NCBI GenBank assembly: GCA_014529385.2
Contig: CM043963.1
Coordinates: 80,491,412-80,555,411 of the forward strand
Source of the DNA: Adiantum capillus-veneris
Lineage: Eukaryota > Streptophyta > Polypodiopsida > Polypodiales > Pteridaceae
DNA length: 64,000 nucleotides
Reading direction: 5' to 3'
Part shown: piece after piece, positions 11,285 through 23,226 of the stretch
Position numbering within the stretch: position 1 is the first letter of the stretch
Layout of the letters: each line of letters begins with the position of its first letter
Notes under the pieces: model-generated
The model's database searches: none
The model's input: the letters and a program-made list of their open reading frames with translations, nothing else
Told to the model about the DNA's origin: nothing
Position numbers and translations under genes: made by a program

Positions 11285-12925
11285 CTAATCCTCTTTTTTG
11301 TCATCCTCATTCTCATCCTCGTCTCGAGTTGCATACGTTGGATCGCTTCGACTCTACACCAATAAAAATCAAATTAGATAAATCAATAACCTAAATTAAC
11401 TTTTAATATAAGGTTCATTGTCTACAGTTACCACTTGTAGCATTTCGATTGCTGAGTCAAATTTCTCGGGAGAGATATGATGGTTTTCCAACAACCATCG
11501 CCAAGTATCAAACTCTGTGCTAGTGTCTCTCTCGATACTTGACTATCTCTTTAGTAGGACTGCTCAAAGACATATTTTCTTGAGTTAATAGTAACCAAAA
11601 AGGTTTAATAAGCTAAAACACCTTCTTATCCAAACTTGAATAATTAAAACTAACTTACATATTTATCTTTCATCGCCACTTTGCCTCCCGAACCATAGTG
11701 CGTGGGAGTTTGCCTCGCTCGAGCTTCACGCTATTAATTGTGGGATGAGCCCATTGCACCTTGGTCACTCTTTTCTTGAATTGTCCACTCCCACTCTGCA
11801 TCTGCTATGTTGCCGCCATAGTAGCTCATGTCTGGATTTGTGACGTGGTTGGCCGCTGGGTGCCATCGTACACTTGATTGCTTATTTTAAAAAAAATGCT
11901 TTGATATATCCCTTAAATCAATGTGTCGAGAAATGTTGATCGGGGGCATTTAAAGATCAAGCATGCAACTCTTCCTTGATGCAGCACGCACGATTGGCAC
12001 TTGGTCTTTGAATTTTATGAAATAATTCCTGTACGTGAAGTCTATAAGAATTTGCAGATGGCGCCAAAATGCTATGCAGCTATCCCAAAGTCAACCTCGC
12101 CACCATACTTTACCCTGTAATAATGCCCATGAGTGTCTGACATGGGTGCATCAGTGGCATGCTCCAAAATAGCTGAGTCTATCCTCCCTCCCACCACCAA
12201 AACAAGCATCCTAATAGGAGTCCCTATCGCTTTGCCTATGCTCGCTACCCTGAGATAAACTTCGTCATGCGCTGCTAGAAGACCCTCGTCAACCACCCGT
12301 GGACTGTCGATGAGGCTCGGGCGAAGCAAAAGTCGCATGGAATGGTGTAGGGTCGTGTGATGCAAGGGGGGTAGGTTCCCGCGATGGAAGGGGGTTGGGT
12401 CAATAGGAAGATACAGGAGAAGTTGATGCCACCCTCGCGAGGCTCTAAATGTATGGAGTCCCTCCCTGGCTTTCCCACATTGTGGTCTGCTATGAAAGAC
12501 CATAGGCCACAAGGTGTTGTTGTGTGTAGCAGCCAAACAATTCCTCCATCAAACACAGGTACTTCTCCAATAAAGACAATGGGCACTGCAAATCCGGATC
12601 TACCACCTATGGACGAACTTGTGTAGATGGACCAACATCTCCAAAGTTGTAGGAGGGTCATGCCTGCAAATTATAGAAAGAAGTTTATACTCATGCTCAC
12701 AAAAAACTAGCCATAGATAAATCTAAATCCATTGTTTGAATGTACCGTCTCAAGACTCGGCTCCATTGGAGGCGATGTACACCCTGGATGGGCACCCACG
12801 TGGGACGTGAATAAATCAAAAGAAGAATGTGATGGCTGCTCCTCACCGGATGGTCTCTCGTTCGATATCTACAAGAGATCTGTTGGAAAGGATTAGGACC
12901 TAATTGGTTTTTACTCTCCATATAT
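11285..12925 (-). pseudogene. Decayed multi-exon gene, possibly transposase-like
   Basis: Minus-strand coding-like blocks are separated by intron-like gaps. From 5' to 3': an acidic Ser/Pro block ending MEPSLET with a GT donor (about 12880-12745), broken blocks at 12660-12070, a block with QTPTHYGSGGKVAMKDKY preceded by tandem stops (about 11770-11665), a block FDTWRWLLENHHISPEKFD with a GTAACT donor (about 11530-11435), and a last exon with an acidic tail DEDENEDDKKED and stop (about 11350-11288). The layout (a short R-x-R-Q-x-x-T-H block, then a W-rich block) resembles plant En/Spm-type transposase accessory proteins, but the match is weak. Stops and frame changes show it is dead. Confidence 0.4.
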
Positions 12926-13025
12926 CTAATTTACATACCTAGCCTGTATATACACAAGGTCTATCATATATATACACACACATATATCTACGTACATATA
13001 TACACATACACTCACATAGATACAT

Positions 13026-13694
13026 TGTTGGGCAAAAGAAAAAGTGGGACACCTCTATAGCTTTATAGCCCAAGAGAGTTTGAACTCTAGCCTCAGTATC
13101 AAAAAGTATATCAAAACAACTCTTAGTAAACCCCAACCAAAAGACCCATGCTCCCTTGGGAATTTACAAACACACGCCCACCCAAAGGACCATCGCACAT
13201 AAGAAAACCCTATCAAAGCACGGATTTATGACACACGCCGACCAATGCATATGAAGACAAGGGCCTTCCCTTTCACAATTGAACATCACAAACCCACAAT
13301 TTCAACATTAATTCAACAATTCATATATACATTCCCTTCCAATCTATTTGCACACTACAATTTGCCACTAGGCTGCCATAGCCATAACCCTACTACAGAG
13401 AACTAGTCGTAACCTGAAGAGAATAACTCCAATTTGGGCACTTTAAAGCTTCGAAGAAATCTTGAAAAATGACTAGAAAGAAAGATGAAGATGACCATAA
13501 TTGATTCTACACGCTGCTATGTGTAAAATTGACACGAAAAAAGAGCAGTCCCGGTATGACTACACGTAGAGAAGGCAAGGTGAGGGCACAAAACTACATC
13601 AGAAAGCATAGAGAAGCCAAAATGACACAAAACCTGCAATTTTTTGAATTTTTACTGAAAGTTTTAATCAGTTATATGAGTTTAAGTTACATAC
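13026..13694 (-). repeat. LTR, left copy
   Basis: It starts TGTTGGGC and aligns along its length with 15292-15951. Several small indels separate the two copies. The right edge is estimated from where the similarity fades. Confidence 0.85.
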
Positions 13695-13950
13695 AAGTGA
13701 CACTTCCAAAAACTCACTTACGAGCATCAATGGCAACCCGACAGCCGACTCTAGCCAAGCAACTTGCATTGCATGTACATGTGCTTGCAAAATAAATCAT
13801 AACTAATGAAAGTTTATCTCAAGCCCATTTGTAAATTTTTACAAAAAACGAGGTTTTCAAAATGTGTGCAACATAGTTTTACCCCAGTTTGCTAGAGCAT
13901 TGATGCTCCGCAGTAGCCTACACACAAGCTTTATGTACACATGTACATGA

Positions 13951-15154
13951 TCAAAGGTATGAAAACCATGGACCCTTTCCACGATTAAATGGGAAACTAC
14001 AGTCCCTTGCATACATTAGGCACACATAATGGCATCCTCCTATGTCACAAGGCCAATTCCTTAGCATTGTCAAGCTCCAACCATTCATGTAGCAAGAAGA
14101 CCATGCATCACCATTCCCATCTCCATAATACATGTACATATAATTCATGCCAAGACAATATATATCTTCTCTATTATCATGTTCAATATGGCGGTCCCAA
14201 CTTTCTAAGTCATAGTCATCTTCAAAAGCCACAAGTGCATTTGAGATTTCTCTAAGCTTTTGTACCCGTGACATTGCATGGCACACAAGGAATTGCATCT
14301 TCTCATCCATCTCCACTTGGGGATCATCAGAACCCCAATCAAGACAAGATCAATAGTACTAGCATCATACCCATAGGTCTCATAAACATCACTTTCACTA
14401 CATGCCATCTCAAGACCATAACTAGTAGGAAAACAAGAATCCCAATTGCAACCAATATCACCAACACCAATCTTAGCATCCCAAATGGGTCCAAATGCCC
14501 ATAAGTCACATGGATACCATCTTAACTCATAAGATGGAGGAGAAAAAACATCACCCATAATGTCAACATGCGTGTCATTTGTATCACAAGTAAGAGCATC
14601 CATAGACCATAATGTAAACACATAGACCTAGATAAGGCCTCAACTTTAAGATAATCCATACATGGAACTAAGTCAGCCATATCATTGCCCTCTTTATCAT
14701 ACATGCACTCCAAGATTTTCTCTTTCATGATATTGCTTTCATGTAACTCCTCATTAAGGTTTGTACCATCAAGAGACAAAACCTCATCATATATATGCCA
14801 CTGATTTAATCTATAACTTAAGCTCAATATCAATGCTACCATTATTGTCAATGACAAAGGTTCATATGCAGCCCACGAAGAAGCACTAGACTGATTTACA
14901 TACCCAAGCCATCTATCTTGCTTCAAGAAATCCACTAGGTTCCTCACACCCAACAAGTTTGTGCATGCAACATCAATGCCCAAGCATGTTGTAAGAGTTC
15001 CAATGAACAAATATCTCTCTCTTTCTGAATCCAAAATCATGTCTTGAAGAACCTCTAACTCTTGTTTGAGAGAGCAGAACCTCATGTAATGCATGTCCAA
15101 CTCTTGTAACTTGCTTAATTTCAACTGTTTCATCGCATCATTCATCCTAATCAA
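13951..15154 (-). pseudogene. Unknown ORF inside the non-autonomous LTR element
   Basis: Overlapping open stretches in different frames: 210 codons at 15154-14522, then 138 at 14621-14205, then 121 at 14316-13951. Together they look like one ancestral reading frame broken by frameshifts. The first part is Leu-rich and helical (MKQLKLSKLQELDMHYMRF near its start). The last part has acidic stretches such as AFEDDYDLESWDRHIEHD. I recognise no gag, pol or host domain. It may be a captured gene or an element-specific protein. Confidence 0.45.
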
Positions 15155-15291
15155 TGAATCACTAAGCTTAACGATGTCTGCAATTCTATGTATTAACCAC
15201 CAAGGCTAAAGGTAACTCAAGCCAACAATCCAATCAAACTTGTAAATTGAAGGTCACTTGAAGAAACTCCTCGGTGCAGGCACCAAAACAC

Positions 15292-15951
15292 TGTTGGGCA
15301 AAAGAAAAAGTGGGACACCTCTATAGCTTTATAGCCAACGTTCGAACTCCAACCTTAGTACCAAAAAAGATACAAAAATCACTCTTAGTAAACTCCAACT
15401 AAAAGACCCATGCTCCCTTGGGAATTTGCAAGCACACGTCCACCCAAAGGACTATAGCACATAGGAGGAAAACCCTATCAAAGCATGGATTTACAGCACA
15501 CGTCGAGAAATGCATATGAAGACAAGGGCCTCCCCTTTTACAATTGAAGATGACAAACCCAAAATTTTAACATCAATTCCACAATTCATAGATACAGTTC
15601 TCCCAATCTGTCTGCACAAAAGTTTCCACTAGGCTGCCATAGCCATAACTCTGTAGAGAACTAGTAGTAACGTGAAGAGCATAACTCAATTGGGGCACTT
15701 TAAAGCTTGTAAGAAATCTTGCAAAATGATTGGCGAGAAAGGTAAAGATGACCAAAATTTATTCTACACGCTGCTACGTAAAAAATTGACACGAACAGAG
15801 AGCTATCTCGGTATGGCTACACGTAGAGAAGATAAGGTGAGAACAAAAAACTGTATCAGAAAGCATTGAGAAGCCAGAATAAGACAAAACCTGCAATTTT
15901 TTGAACTTTCACTTAACATTTTTAAGTTTTAATACAAGTTTAAGTTATATA
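15292..15951 (-). repeat. LTR, right copy
   Basis: Direct repeat of 13026-13694, starting TGTTGGGCAAAAG. Because the element reads on the minus strand, this is its 5' LTR, and the putative primer-binding site lies just to its left. Confidence 0.85.
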
Positions 15952-16760
15952 TGTCACAAAATCTAATATCTACCTATCCCATATGATTTTCTCATATTGA
16001 AATGATCATTTAATTTGGGAACAAGAGATATGTACTTTTAGACCTATCTCAGCACGGTACCAAACGGAGGGAAGGCTACATCTTATTGGAGGGTCCAAAA
16101 AGGAGATGGTCTACCAAAGAGGAATGTGCAAATAATGGAGCTTAAAAGACCTTAGGGTTAGATTCATTGAAGAACTCCAAAGATTAGTGTTAAAAGTCCT
16201 TAGACGTAGGACCTTTGGTACTTAAGACCTTAGGAAAGCTAGGAATGTGCTTGAGGTTCTTGAGCTTACTAAGGTGCTTAAGGTGTGTGAGCTAACTAAG
16301 GTGCTTGAGGTGTTCAAGTCAAACATGAACCCTACATAGGAGAAGGCGAGCCCTAAAGGTAGGGGATGATTGATACCTACCTCCATCAACACACAATATT
16401 CAATTAGAATTAGCCATCATATGTTGAAAGGCAAGTTGCACCAACCTCTTACACTTCTTTTTAATGTCCCATGCGAGAAGGGTAAAGGTACATGTTAACT
16501 ATGGTGCATCTAAAAAAGTGTAACTAAACTCCAAAGATCCTACAAAGGTTTCTCATCTAACCTACATTACCCAATATCACAAGTTTCAAAAACAAGAGGA
16601 TGGTCAAAACACTTATGCATTTTCCAAGCAAAATGACCATGACACTGAAGTTTGAAAAGCGAAACATCCTGATCAAGGGATGATCATGTTGGGATGCGAG
16701 GTTCTGTTTCATCTCTTGTGTGAACAATCTCTTCCACCTAGAAAAGTGTCACGTGTCAAT
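15952..16760. other. No gene seen
   Basis: It contains a short stretch of degenerate GCTTGAGGT/CTAAGGTGCTT repeats (about 16240-16320) and otherwise nothing I can assign. Confidence 0.5.
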
Positions 16761-16769
16761 AAGGTGGGA

Positions 16770-16915
16770 AAGAAACTTTAAATTTAGGTGGGAAAGTTTG
16801 AATTCTCGTGGCAAAATATGAACTAGAGCCCGGTAATTTGAATTTAGGCGGGAAAATTTGACTTCAAGAGGAAAAATTTGAATTTGCTTGAAAAATTTGA
16901 ATTCATTTTGTTCAA
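16770..16915. repeat. AATTTAGGCGGGAAA-type repeat module, copy 1
   Basis: Variants of TTTGAATTTAGGCGGGAAA recur at short intervals (for example at 16780-16797 and 16840-16860). The same motif family recurs at 31790-32095. In both places it directly precedes an AAGTGGTGG array on the left. GGCGGGAAA resembles the E2F consensus, which is only suggestive. Confidence 0.65.
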
Positions 16916-16919
16916 AATT

Positions 16920-19900
16920 CCAATGAGGTGGATCTAGGAGACACCAACCATTGCATCTACCTTCCAACACTTGGTTAGAATGGCCAGGTGGTGGATCTAA
17001 GGTGAGGGGAAGAGTGCTAAGAATGGACAAGTGGTGGATATAGAAGACACCAACGACTGCATTCACCTTTCAAGACCTCGCTAGAATGGCCAAGTGTGTT
17101 AGGAAATAAGACGTAGCTAAATAGATAATTGAGTAGATTACTTAATGGAGAGAGACAGATTTATATACACGAGATTATAGAGTAGAGAGAGAGAGAGAGA
17201 GAGAGAGTACACACGATATACGTGGTTCACCCAATGTGGGCTACGTCCACGGGAAAGCAGCCACTCAATGGCTTTAGTACTTCAAAACAAGAAGTAGTTT
17301 ACAAAGGGATTATACCCTTAATGGAGCTCCCGCTTTGCGTCACTCTCACCACCTCACACTCACCTTGTTGCATCAACTTCACACTATGAAATTTGTGTAG
17401 AAATGGCCTCCTTTTATAGGCCAAAAGGGTTGCCCTCTCTTATGAGAGACAGCCATGTGTAGCCGCCCTTGTGCGAATAAGTCCAAATCGGACCCTCCAA
17501 TCCGCCCATGTGTGGCTGCCCTTGAGAAGACAAGTCCGCTTTTGAATTTGGCCACCGGCCATTGAATTCGGCCACCAGTCACCAGCCATTGACTTCCAAC
17601 CACCGGCCACCGGCCATTGACTTCTGACCACCGGCCACCGGCCAACCGGCCGGTTGTTTTCCGACCACTTTCCGGCCGCCGTCCGGCCATAATATTTCGG
17701 CGAAAAAGAATATTCCGGCGAAAATGTTGCCCCTGATTCTTGTCCGTGAAAATGTTGGTTTCCGGTGAGTGATTTTCCTTCACGCACGATGGCTTCTCCT
17801 CATAATGGGGGCCTTACAAATGTGCACTTTTGCCACAGAAAATTACAAGGGTAAATCAAGCTCCATACTTAACAAAGTGGTGGATCTAGGATGTACTTTT
17901 TTAAAACACTTTATTTGAAGTGTCAAGAATGTAACTAGTTACAATGGCCAGGTGGTGGATCTTGGATGCACCCACCTTCAGGAATTGGCTAGAATGGATA
18001 AGGATCTAAGGTCTACCTTTATTACACACTTTTTTGAAAGTTGTAAATTGGAGGAGAAACCAACCATTGCACCCACCTTCCAAAACTTGGCTTGAATGGT
18101 GTCCAACTATTGGATCTTGGATGCACTTCCTCTCTAGGAGTTGGTTAAAATGGCCCACTGGGAAATCCAAGGTCGATCTACCTATTTCACACACTTTATT
18201 TGAGATTTCAAGGTGGTGAATCTAGGATCTACTCATCCCACAAGCATTGTGTAAAATTACAAGTGTTATGATTGCCAAGTGTTGAATGCACCTAACTTTG
18301 AGACATGGTTGGAATGGCCAAGTGGTGGATCTACGGTTTACATCCACCTACCTTTACTTGGTTAGAATGGCCAAGTGGTGGATCTATGGTCTATCTTTCC
18401 TATAAACACTATTTAAAATTGGTAGATGGTGGATGTAGGGGAAACCAACCATTGCATCCACCTTGCAAAAGTTGGTTAGAATGGCCAAGTGGTGGATTTA
18501 AATGTTAGCCACCTTTAAGCCTTGGTTAGAATGGCCAGGTGGTGGATCTAAGGTTTGTATATTGCATACACGTTGTTTAAAATAAGAAGTTGGTGGATGT
18601 AGGAGACACCAACCATTGCATCCACCTTGTAAAATCTAGTTAGAATGGCCAAGTGGTGGATCTTGGATGCACTCACCTTCAAAAATAGAAAGTTGGTGGA
18701 TGTAGGAGAAACCAACCATTGCATCCACCTTGAAAAATCTGGTTAGAATAGCCAAGTGGTGGATCTTGGATGCACCCACCTTCAGGAATTGGCTAGAATG
18801 GCTAAGGATCTAAGGTCTACCTTTCTTACACACTTTGTTGAAAGTTATAAATTGGAGGATTTACAAGACACCAACCATTACACCCACCTTCCAAAGCTTG
18901 GTTTGAATGGCTAACTGTTGGATCTTGGATGCATTCACCCTCTAGGGCTGTGTTAAAATGGCCTACTAGAGAATCTAAGGTCTACCTATTTCTCACACTT
19001 TTTTTGAAATTGCAAGGTGGTGGATCTAGGAGACACCAACAATTGGATCCACATTTCAAGCCTTGGTTATAATGGCCGAGTGGTGGATCTTTGACTTACT
19101 TTCCAATTTTTAGTCTAAATAGCCAAGTGGTCGATCTAGGATCAACTCATCCCACAAACTTTGTGTAAAACTACACTATGTCATGACAACCAAGTGTTGA
19201 ATGCACCTAACTTTCAGACATGGTTAGAATGGCCAAGTGGTGGATCTACAGTCTACACCCACTTACCAATACTTGGTTAGAATGGCAAAGTGGTGGATCT
19301 ATGGTCTATCTTTCCTATAAACACTATTTAAAATTGATAGATGGTGGACGTAGAAGAAACCAACCATTGCATCCACCTTGCAAAATTTGGTTAAAATGGC
19401 CAAGTGGTGAATCTTAATTGTAGCTACCTTCAAGACTAGGTTAGAATGGTAGGTGGTGGATCTAAGGTCTACACACACACTTTGTTAAAAATGAGAAGTT
19501 GGTGGATATAGGAGAAACCAACCATTGCATCCACCTTACAAGACCTGGTTAGAATGGCCAAGAGGTGGATCTTGGATGCACCCACCTTCAGCAATTGGCT
19601 AGAATGGCTAAGTGGTGTATATAAGGTCTATTTTTCTTACACACTTTGTTGAAAGTTGTAAATTGGAGGATTTAGGAGACGCCAAATATTGCACCCACAT
19701 TTCAAAAACTGGTTAGAATGGCAAGTGTTGGATCTTGGATGCACTCACTCTCCAAGACTTGGTTAGAATGGCCCACTAGGGAATTTTTGGTCTACCTATT
19801 TCATGCACTTTATTTGAAATTGCAAGGTGGTGGATTTAGGACACACCAACAATTGGATCCACATTTCAAACCTTTGTTAGGATGACCGACTGGTGGATCT

Positions 19901-21030
19901 TTGATGCACATACTTTCCAAATCTTAATCTGAGTGGCCAAGTGGTGGATCTAGGGTCTACTCATCCTACAAATTTGTGTAAAATTACAAGTCTTATGATG
20001 GCCAAGTGTTGAATGCATCTAACTTTAAGACATGGTTAGAATGACCAAGTGGTGGATGCTAAATGCACCCACCTACCAATACTTGGATCATGGATATACC
20101 CACCTACCAATACTTTGTTAGAATGGCCAAGTGCGTGGTGGATCTAAGGACATATTGCACACACGTTGTTTAAAATAAAAGGTTGGTGGATGTACGAGAA
20201 ACCAATAATTGCATCAACCTTGTAAGATTTGTTTAGAATGAACAAGTGGTGGATCTTAATTGTAGCCACCTTCAAAAATTAGGTAGAATGGTCATGTGGT
20301 GGATCTAAGGTCTACATATTGCATACACTTGGTTCAGAATAGGAAGTTGTTGGATGTAGGAGAAACCAACCATTGCATCCACCTTGGAAGACGTGCTTAG
20401 AATGGCCAAGTGGTGGATCTGAATTGCAGCCACCTTCAAAACTTGGTTAGAATGGCCAAGTGGTAGATCTAAGGTCTACATATTGCACACACTTTGTTTA
20501 GAATAGGATGTTGGTGGATGTAGGAGAAACCAACCATTGCATCCACCTTGATAGACGTGCTTAGAATGGCCAAGTGGTGGATCTGAATTGTAGCCACCTT
20601 CAAGGCTTGGTTAGAATGGTCAGTCGGTGGATCTAAGGTGTGCATATTGCACACATTTTGTTTAAAATAGGAAGTTGGTGGATGTAGGAGAAACCAATCA
20701 TTGCATCCACCTTGGAAGACCTAGTTAGAATGGCCAAGTGGTGGATCTGGGATGCACCCACATTCCAAGAATTGACTAGAATGGCCAAATAGTGAATCTA
20801 GTATTTACCTATCCTACATAGTTTATTTGAAGATTCAATGTGATGGATCTAAGATACATTAACAATTGTACCCACCTTTCAAAGACTTGCTTAGAATGGC
20901 CAAGTGGTGGATCTTTGATGCACCCACCTATCAAAGCTTGGTTAGAATGGCCAAGTGGTAGATCTAAGACAGATACAATCTTGAAAATGTATTTCAAATG
21001 GTTTATTTAAAGGATTCAAGATAACCTACC
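16920..21030 (+). repeat. AAGTGGTGGATCT tandem array A
   Basis: Dozens of degenerate units built around GTTAGAATGGCCAAGTGG followed by TGGATCT, alternating with a second sentence starting GGTGGATGTAGGAGAAACC and CATCCACCTTG. Locally the composite unit is about 160-167 bp (for example 20344, 20511, 20672). The array is split at 17097 by a solo LTR, which duplicated AAGTG from a unit. It ends about 230 bp before the start of a gene fragment of the 37625 family. No array unit has a long reading frame. Confidence 0.92.
17097..17874 (-). mobile_element. Solo LTR 1, with target-site duplication AAGTG
   Basis: It starts TGTTAGGAAATAAG and ends ATACTTAACA, and is flanked by AAGTG at 17092-17096 and 17875-17879. 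Removing it and one AAGTG restores an array unit exactly. On the minus strand CCTATAAAAGGAGG is a strong TATA box, so the LTR reads leftward. It includes a short GA microsatellite (about 17182-17208) and CCGGCCAC-rich repeats. A second copy lies at 42648-43424. Confidence 0.93.
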
Positions 21031-21258
21031 TTGAAAAAATTATTCTAGATGACTTATGGGATCTAGGATACACCTACTTTGGTTATCAAATGTCTAAATT
21101 GGATAAATATTTGATTTTAGAATCTAAAATTCTGGAAGAGTGTAATTAAAATGTTATGTGTAAATTTAGTTTTATACGGTTTTAAAGAATTATTACATTC
21201 AATGTGTCATTATAAATTTTAACTAGTCATTTGTGTTTTCTTTGATTTCAAAGAAAAA

Positions 21259-21640
21259 ATGGTTCAAAAAGAAAAATATGTGATGGTTCCTGTTAATGTT
21301 GACTTTGCAAGTGATGACAAGAGAAAATGGTACTTAGATGTTTATGGAGTGCAAGGTGCACAATTTCATAAAGTGCATGTAACATTGGGATACCTGGAAA
21401 TACTGAGTACCAATTATTTGCAAATTCCTATGTCGGTGAAAAAATGATCAAAGACAAGAAAGAGACAATGTTTTCACGAGGTTAGGATGTTAATGAAGAT
21501 TTATTTGATATCATTGCATATAGGCTACAAGATGCAATTATTATTGCTTTAAAAGGCAAGCAAGTGAAGAATAAGAAATCAAATAAGAAGACCACAACTG
21601 TGGGATGTGTGTCTAACCTCACTATCTTATCTTATTGCAG
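21259..21640 (+). pseudogene. 5' fragment of the 37625-type gene
   Basis: The first 60 codons match the N terminus of the gene at 37625: RKWYLDVYGVQGAQFHKVH here, against RKWYLDIHGIEGAQFQKVH there. After a frame change and a stop (about 21480), LQDAIIIALKGKQVKNKK matches LQISIIATLQRKKVKDSR of the same gene. Similarity ends near 21610. Only about 130 of some 800 codons remain. Like its relative, it starts shortly after an AAGTGGTGG array. Its function is unknown. Confidence 0.8.
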
Positions 21641-21654
21641 TATTAGCGAGAACC

Positions 21655-21860
21655 ACAATTAAATTGTCAATCCATGGGATGAAGCTGCCTTGACTAGTGC
21701 ATAGAGGCTACAAGAGGTTGTCAATCTCTTGGAAAACAACAAACAAATCGCATCTAACTCAGGCTACCCTCCAGTGACTGAAATCACCAAAAGCCAATCG
21801 CTCATTCGCAAACAGATCACATCCGTTACAGCATCAAATGACATCCAAACGTAATCAAAC
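21655..21860 (+). pseudogene. Short coding-like remnant, unknown
   Basis: One frame reads NPWDEAALTSA, a stop, then about 50 codons (beginning RLQEVVNLLENNKQIASN) to a TAA near 21853. Codon use and composition look coding, but no family is recognised. It may be part of the element whose LTR lies at 22114. Confidence 0.35.
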
Positions 21861-22113
21861 TTCTAGGACATGTTTATAAGATCTAAGCACACATGCTTAT
21901 GGTCTCAAATCCCACTTTAGGTCAAGTGTCAAAATTGCAATTATTAACAACAGTGGATTTTTGACCTAGCCGTTTTCGAGCCAGAATTTATCTAAATGCT
22001 TGGCATTGATGCCCTAATACCCCGCCTATACTTAGTTTTTGATTCTGAAGTGTAAATTTCTACTTATGATAAAATTAGGCTGTGAGTCAGCGACGCCAAA
22101 AGCTACAAAATAC

Positions 22114-22625
22114 TGTGATGCGTTTACATCAATGCGTAGAGCTCTTACCTGCTGCGGTTGCAATGCAACAAACGCGACTGCAATGTGACAACCGAGGAGG
22201 GAGTAGGAAGCACAAGAAGGAGAGAAGTGAGAACCGTTAGCTCACGCTATGTATTTCATTATCCAAAACTTTTTAATAACTTACAAAAATTGGCTTTTAT
22301 ACCTTAGCCAAGGTTTTTGGTGGTCAAAACTAATAATCTGGGAGTTCTACTAAAGATGGGTAATGACAGGTTGATACAATCTGGAAGCTTGTAGCCCCGG
22401 CTCATCAATTACAAGGTTTATTCGAGAAAATAGGAGTTATAATATTCTCAACTTATCAAATAATAAGTGTTTTGACAATGAGAACTCCGAAAAATGGTAT
22501 CCGTGTTAGCTTGCTGCTAACATTCCCCCCCTCCTCGCTTGTGTTGTCCCTTGACACAACTTTATGGGCTGAAGTAGTCTTCGAGTTGGCGGCTAGCGAG
22601 GCGGTCTTTAAGCGCTGTTAGAGCC
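22114..22625 (-). mobile_element. LTR plus pol end of a minus-strand retrotransposon
   Basis: 22114-22522 starts TGTGATGC and ends CTAACA. On the minus strand it is preceded by the purine tract GAGGAGGGGGGGAA, a polypurine tract, and contains GGTATAAAAGCC as a TATA box. Upstream on the minus strand (22625-22560) a frame ending LKDRLASRQLEDYFSP and a stop looks like the C terminus of a retrotransposon polyprotein. The rest of the element is missing: its sequence stops near 22625. Confidence 0.55.
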
Positions 22626-22776
22626 TTTTGATATCTGATTTTTAAGACCATATTGGGTATTTTGGTAAAAATCTCACATTATGGGAATCTCCAAATCGAT
22701 TAAATTCATATAATTTGGGAATTTTCCACTTAAAGTGGAAAAAATTGAGGTGTGTGGTTAGTAAATAAAGTGAAAC

Positions 22777-23226
22777 ATTATGCAAAATTTGGACTCACAA
22801 AGGGGCCCTTTAAGGAGTTTGACTTTACCTCTCTCTACCAAAACGGGCACATGGATAAATTTTAGCAAATAAACTCCAAAGTTGGCGGAGGTTTGACAGT
22901 TAGAATGTCCTCTTCAAGCTCTATCTACTGATATATAGCACGCCATGAGATTCTTCATATTTTAGAAGATTCTTTTTTTGATTCACCTATGATGTGACAA
23001 CTCTGTCGGAATCTAAGTGAATCAAAAAAAGAATCCTTCAAAATATGAGGAATCTCATGGCGTGCTATATATCAGTAGATAGAGCTTGAAGAGGACATTC
23101 TAACTATCAAACCTCCGCCAACTTTGGAGTTTATTTGCAACAATTTATCCATGCGCCCGTTTTGGTAGAGAGAGGTAAAGTCAAACTCCTTAAAGGGCCC
23201 CTTTGTGAGTCCAAATTTTGCCTAAT
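22777..23226. repeat. 210-bp inverted repeat (long hairpin)
   Basis: Arm 22777-22986 is the reverse complement of 23017-23226 with about nine mismatches and no indels that I can see, separated by a 30-base loop. The arms include the words GGGGCCCTTTAAGGAG and GTTGGCGGAGGTTTGA. A transcript would fold into a nearly perfect 210-bp duplex. It ends about 160 bp from the 3' end of the DUF7869-like relic. It could be a foldback transposon, a hairpin-RNA locus, or the fused ends of an element. Confidence 0.93.

Larger units (their letters stand above)
13026..15951 (-). mobile_element. 2.9-kb non-autonomous LTR retrotransposon
   Basis: Two direct repeats, 13026-13694 and 15292-15951, begin with the same bases (TGTTGGGCAAAAGAAAAAG) and stay alignable throughout at roughly 85-90 percent by eye. 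They flank about 1.6 kb. The internal region has no protease, integrase or RT. It does have a decayed minus-strand reading frame of unknown type. Just left of the right LTR is CTCGGTGCAGGCACCA, which read on the minus strand starts TGGTGCC, as a tRNA primer site would, although I cannot name the tRNA. This fits a LARD-like element mobilised in trans. No clear target-site duplication was found. Confidence 0.8.

Noticed and set aside
17379-17787. Minus-strand ORFs of 115-134 codons in the solo LTR
   Set aside because: They fall inside an LTR with CCGGCCAC repeats, and the copy in the sister LTR is broken differently. No domain is seen.
22777-23226. Rho-independent terminator
   Set aside because: A 210-bp stem in eukaryotic DNA is not a bacterial terminator. 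It is reported as an inverted repeat instead.
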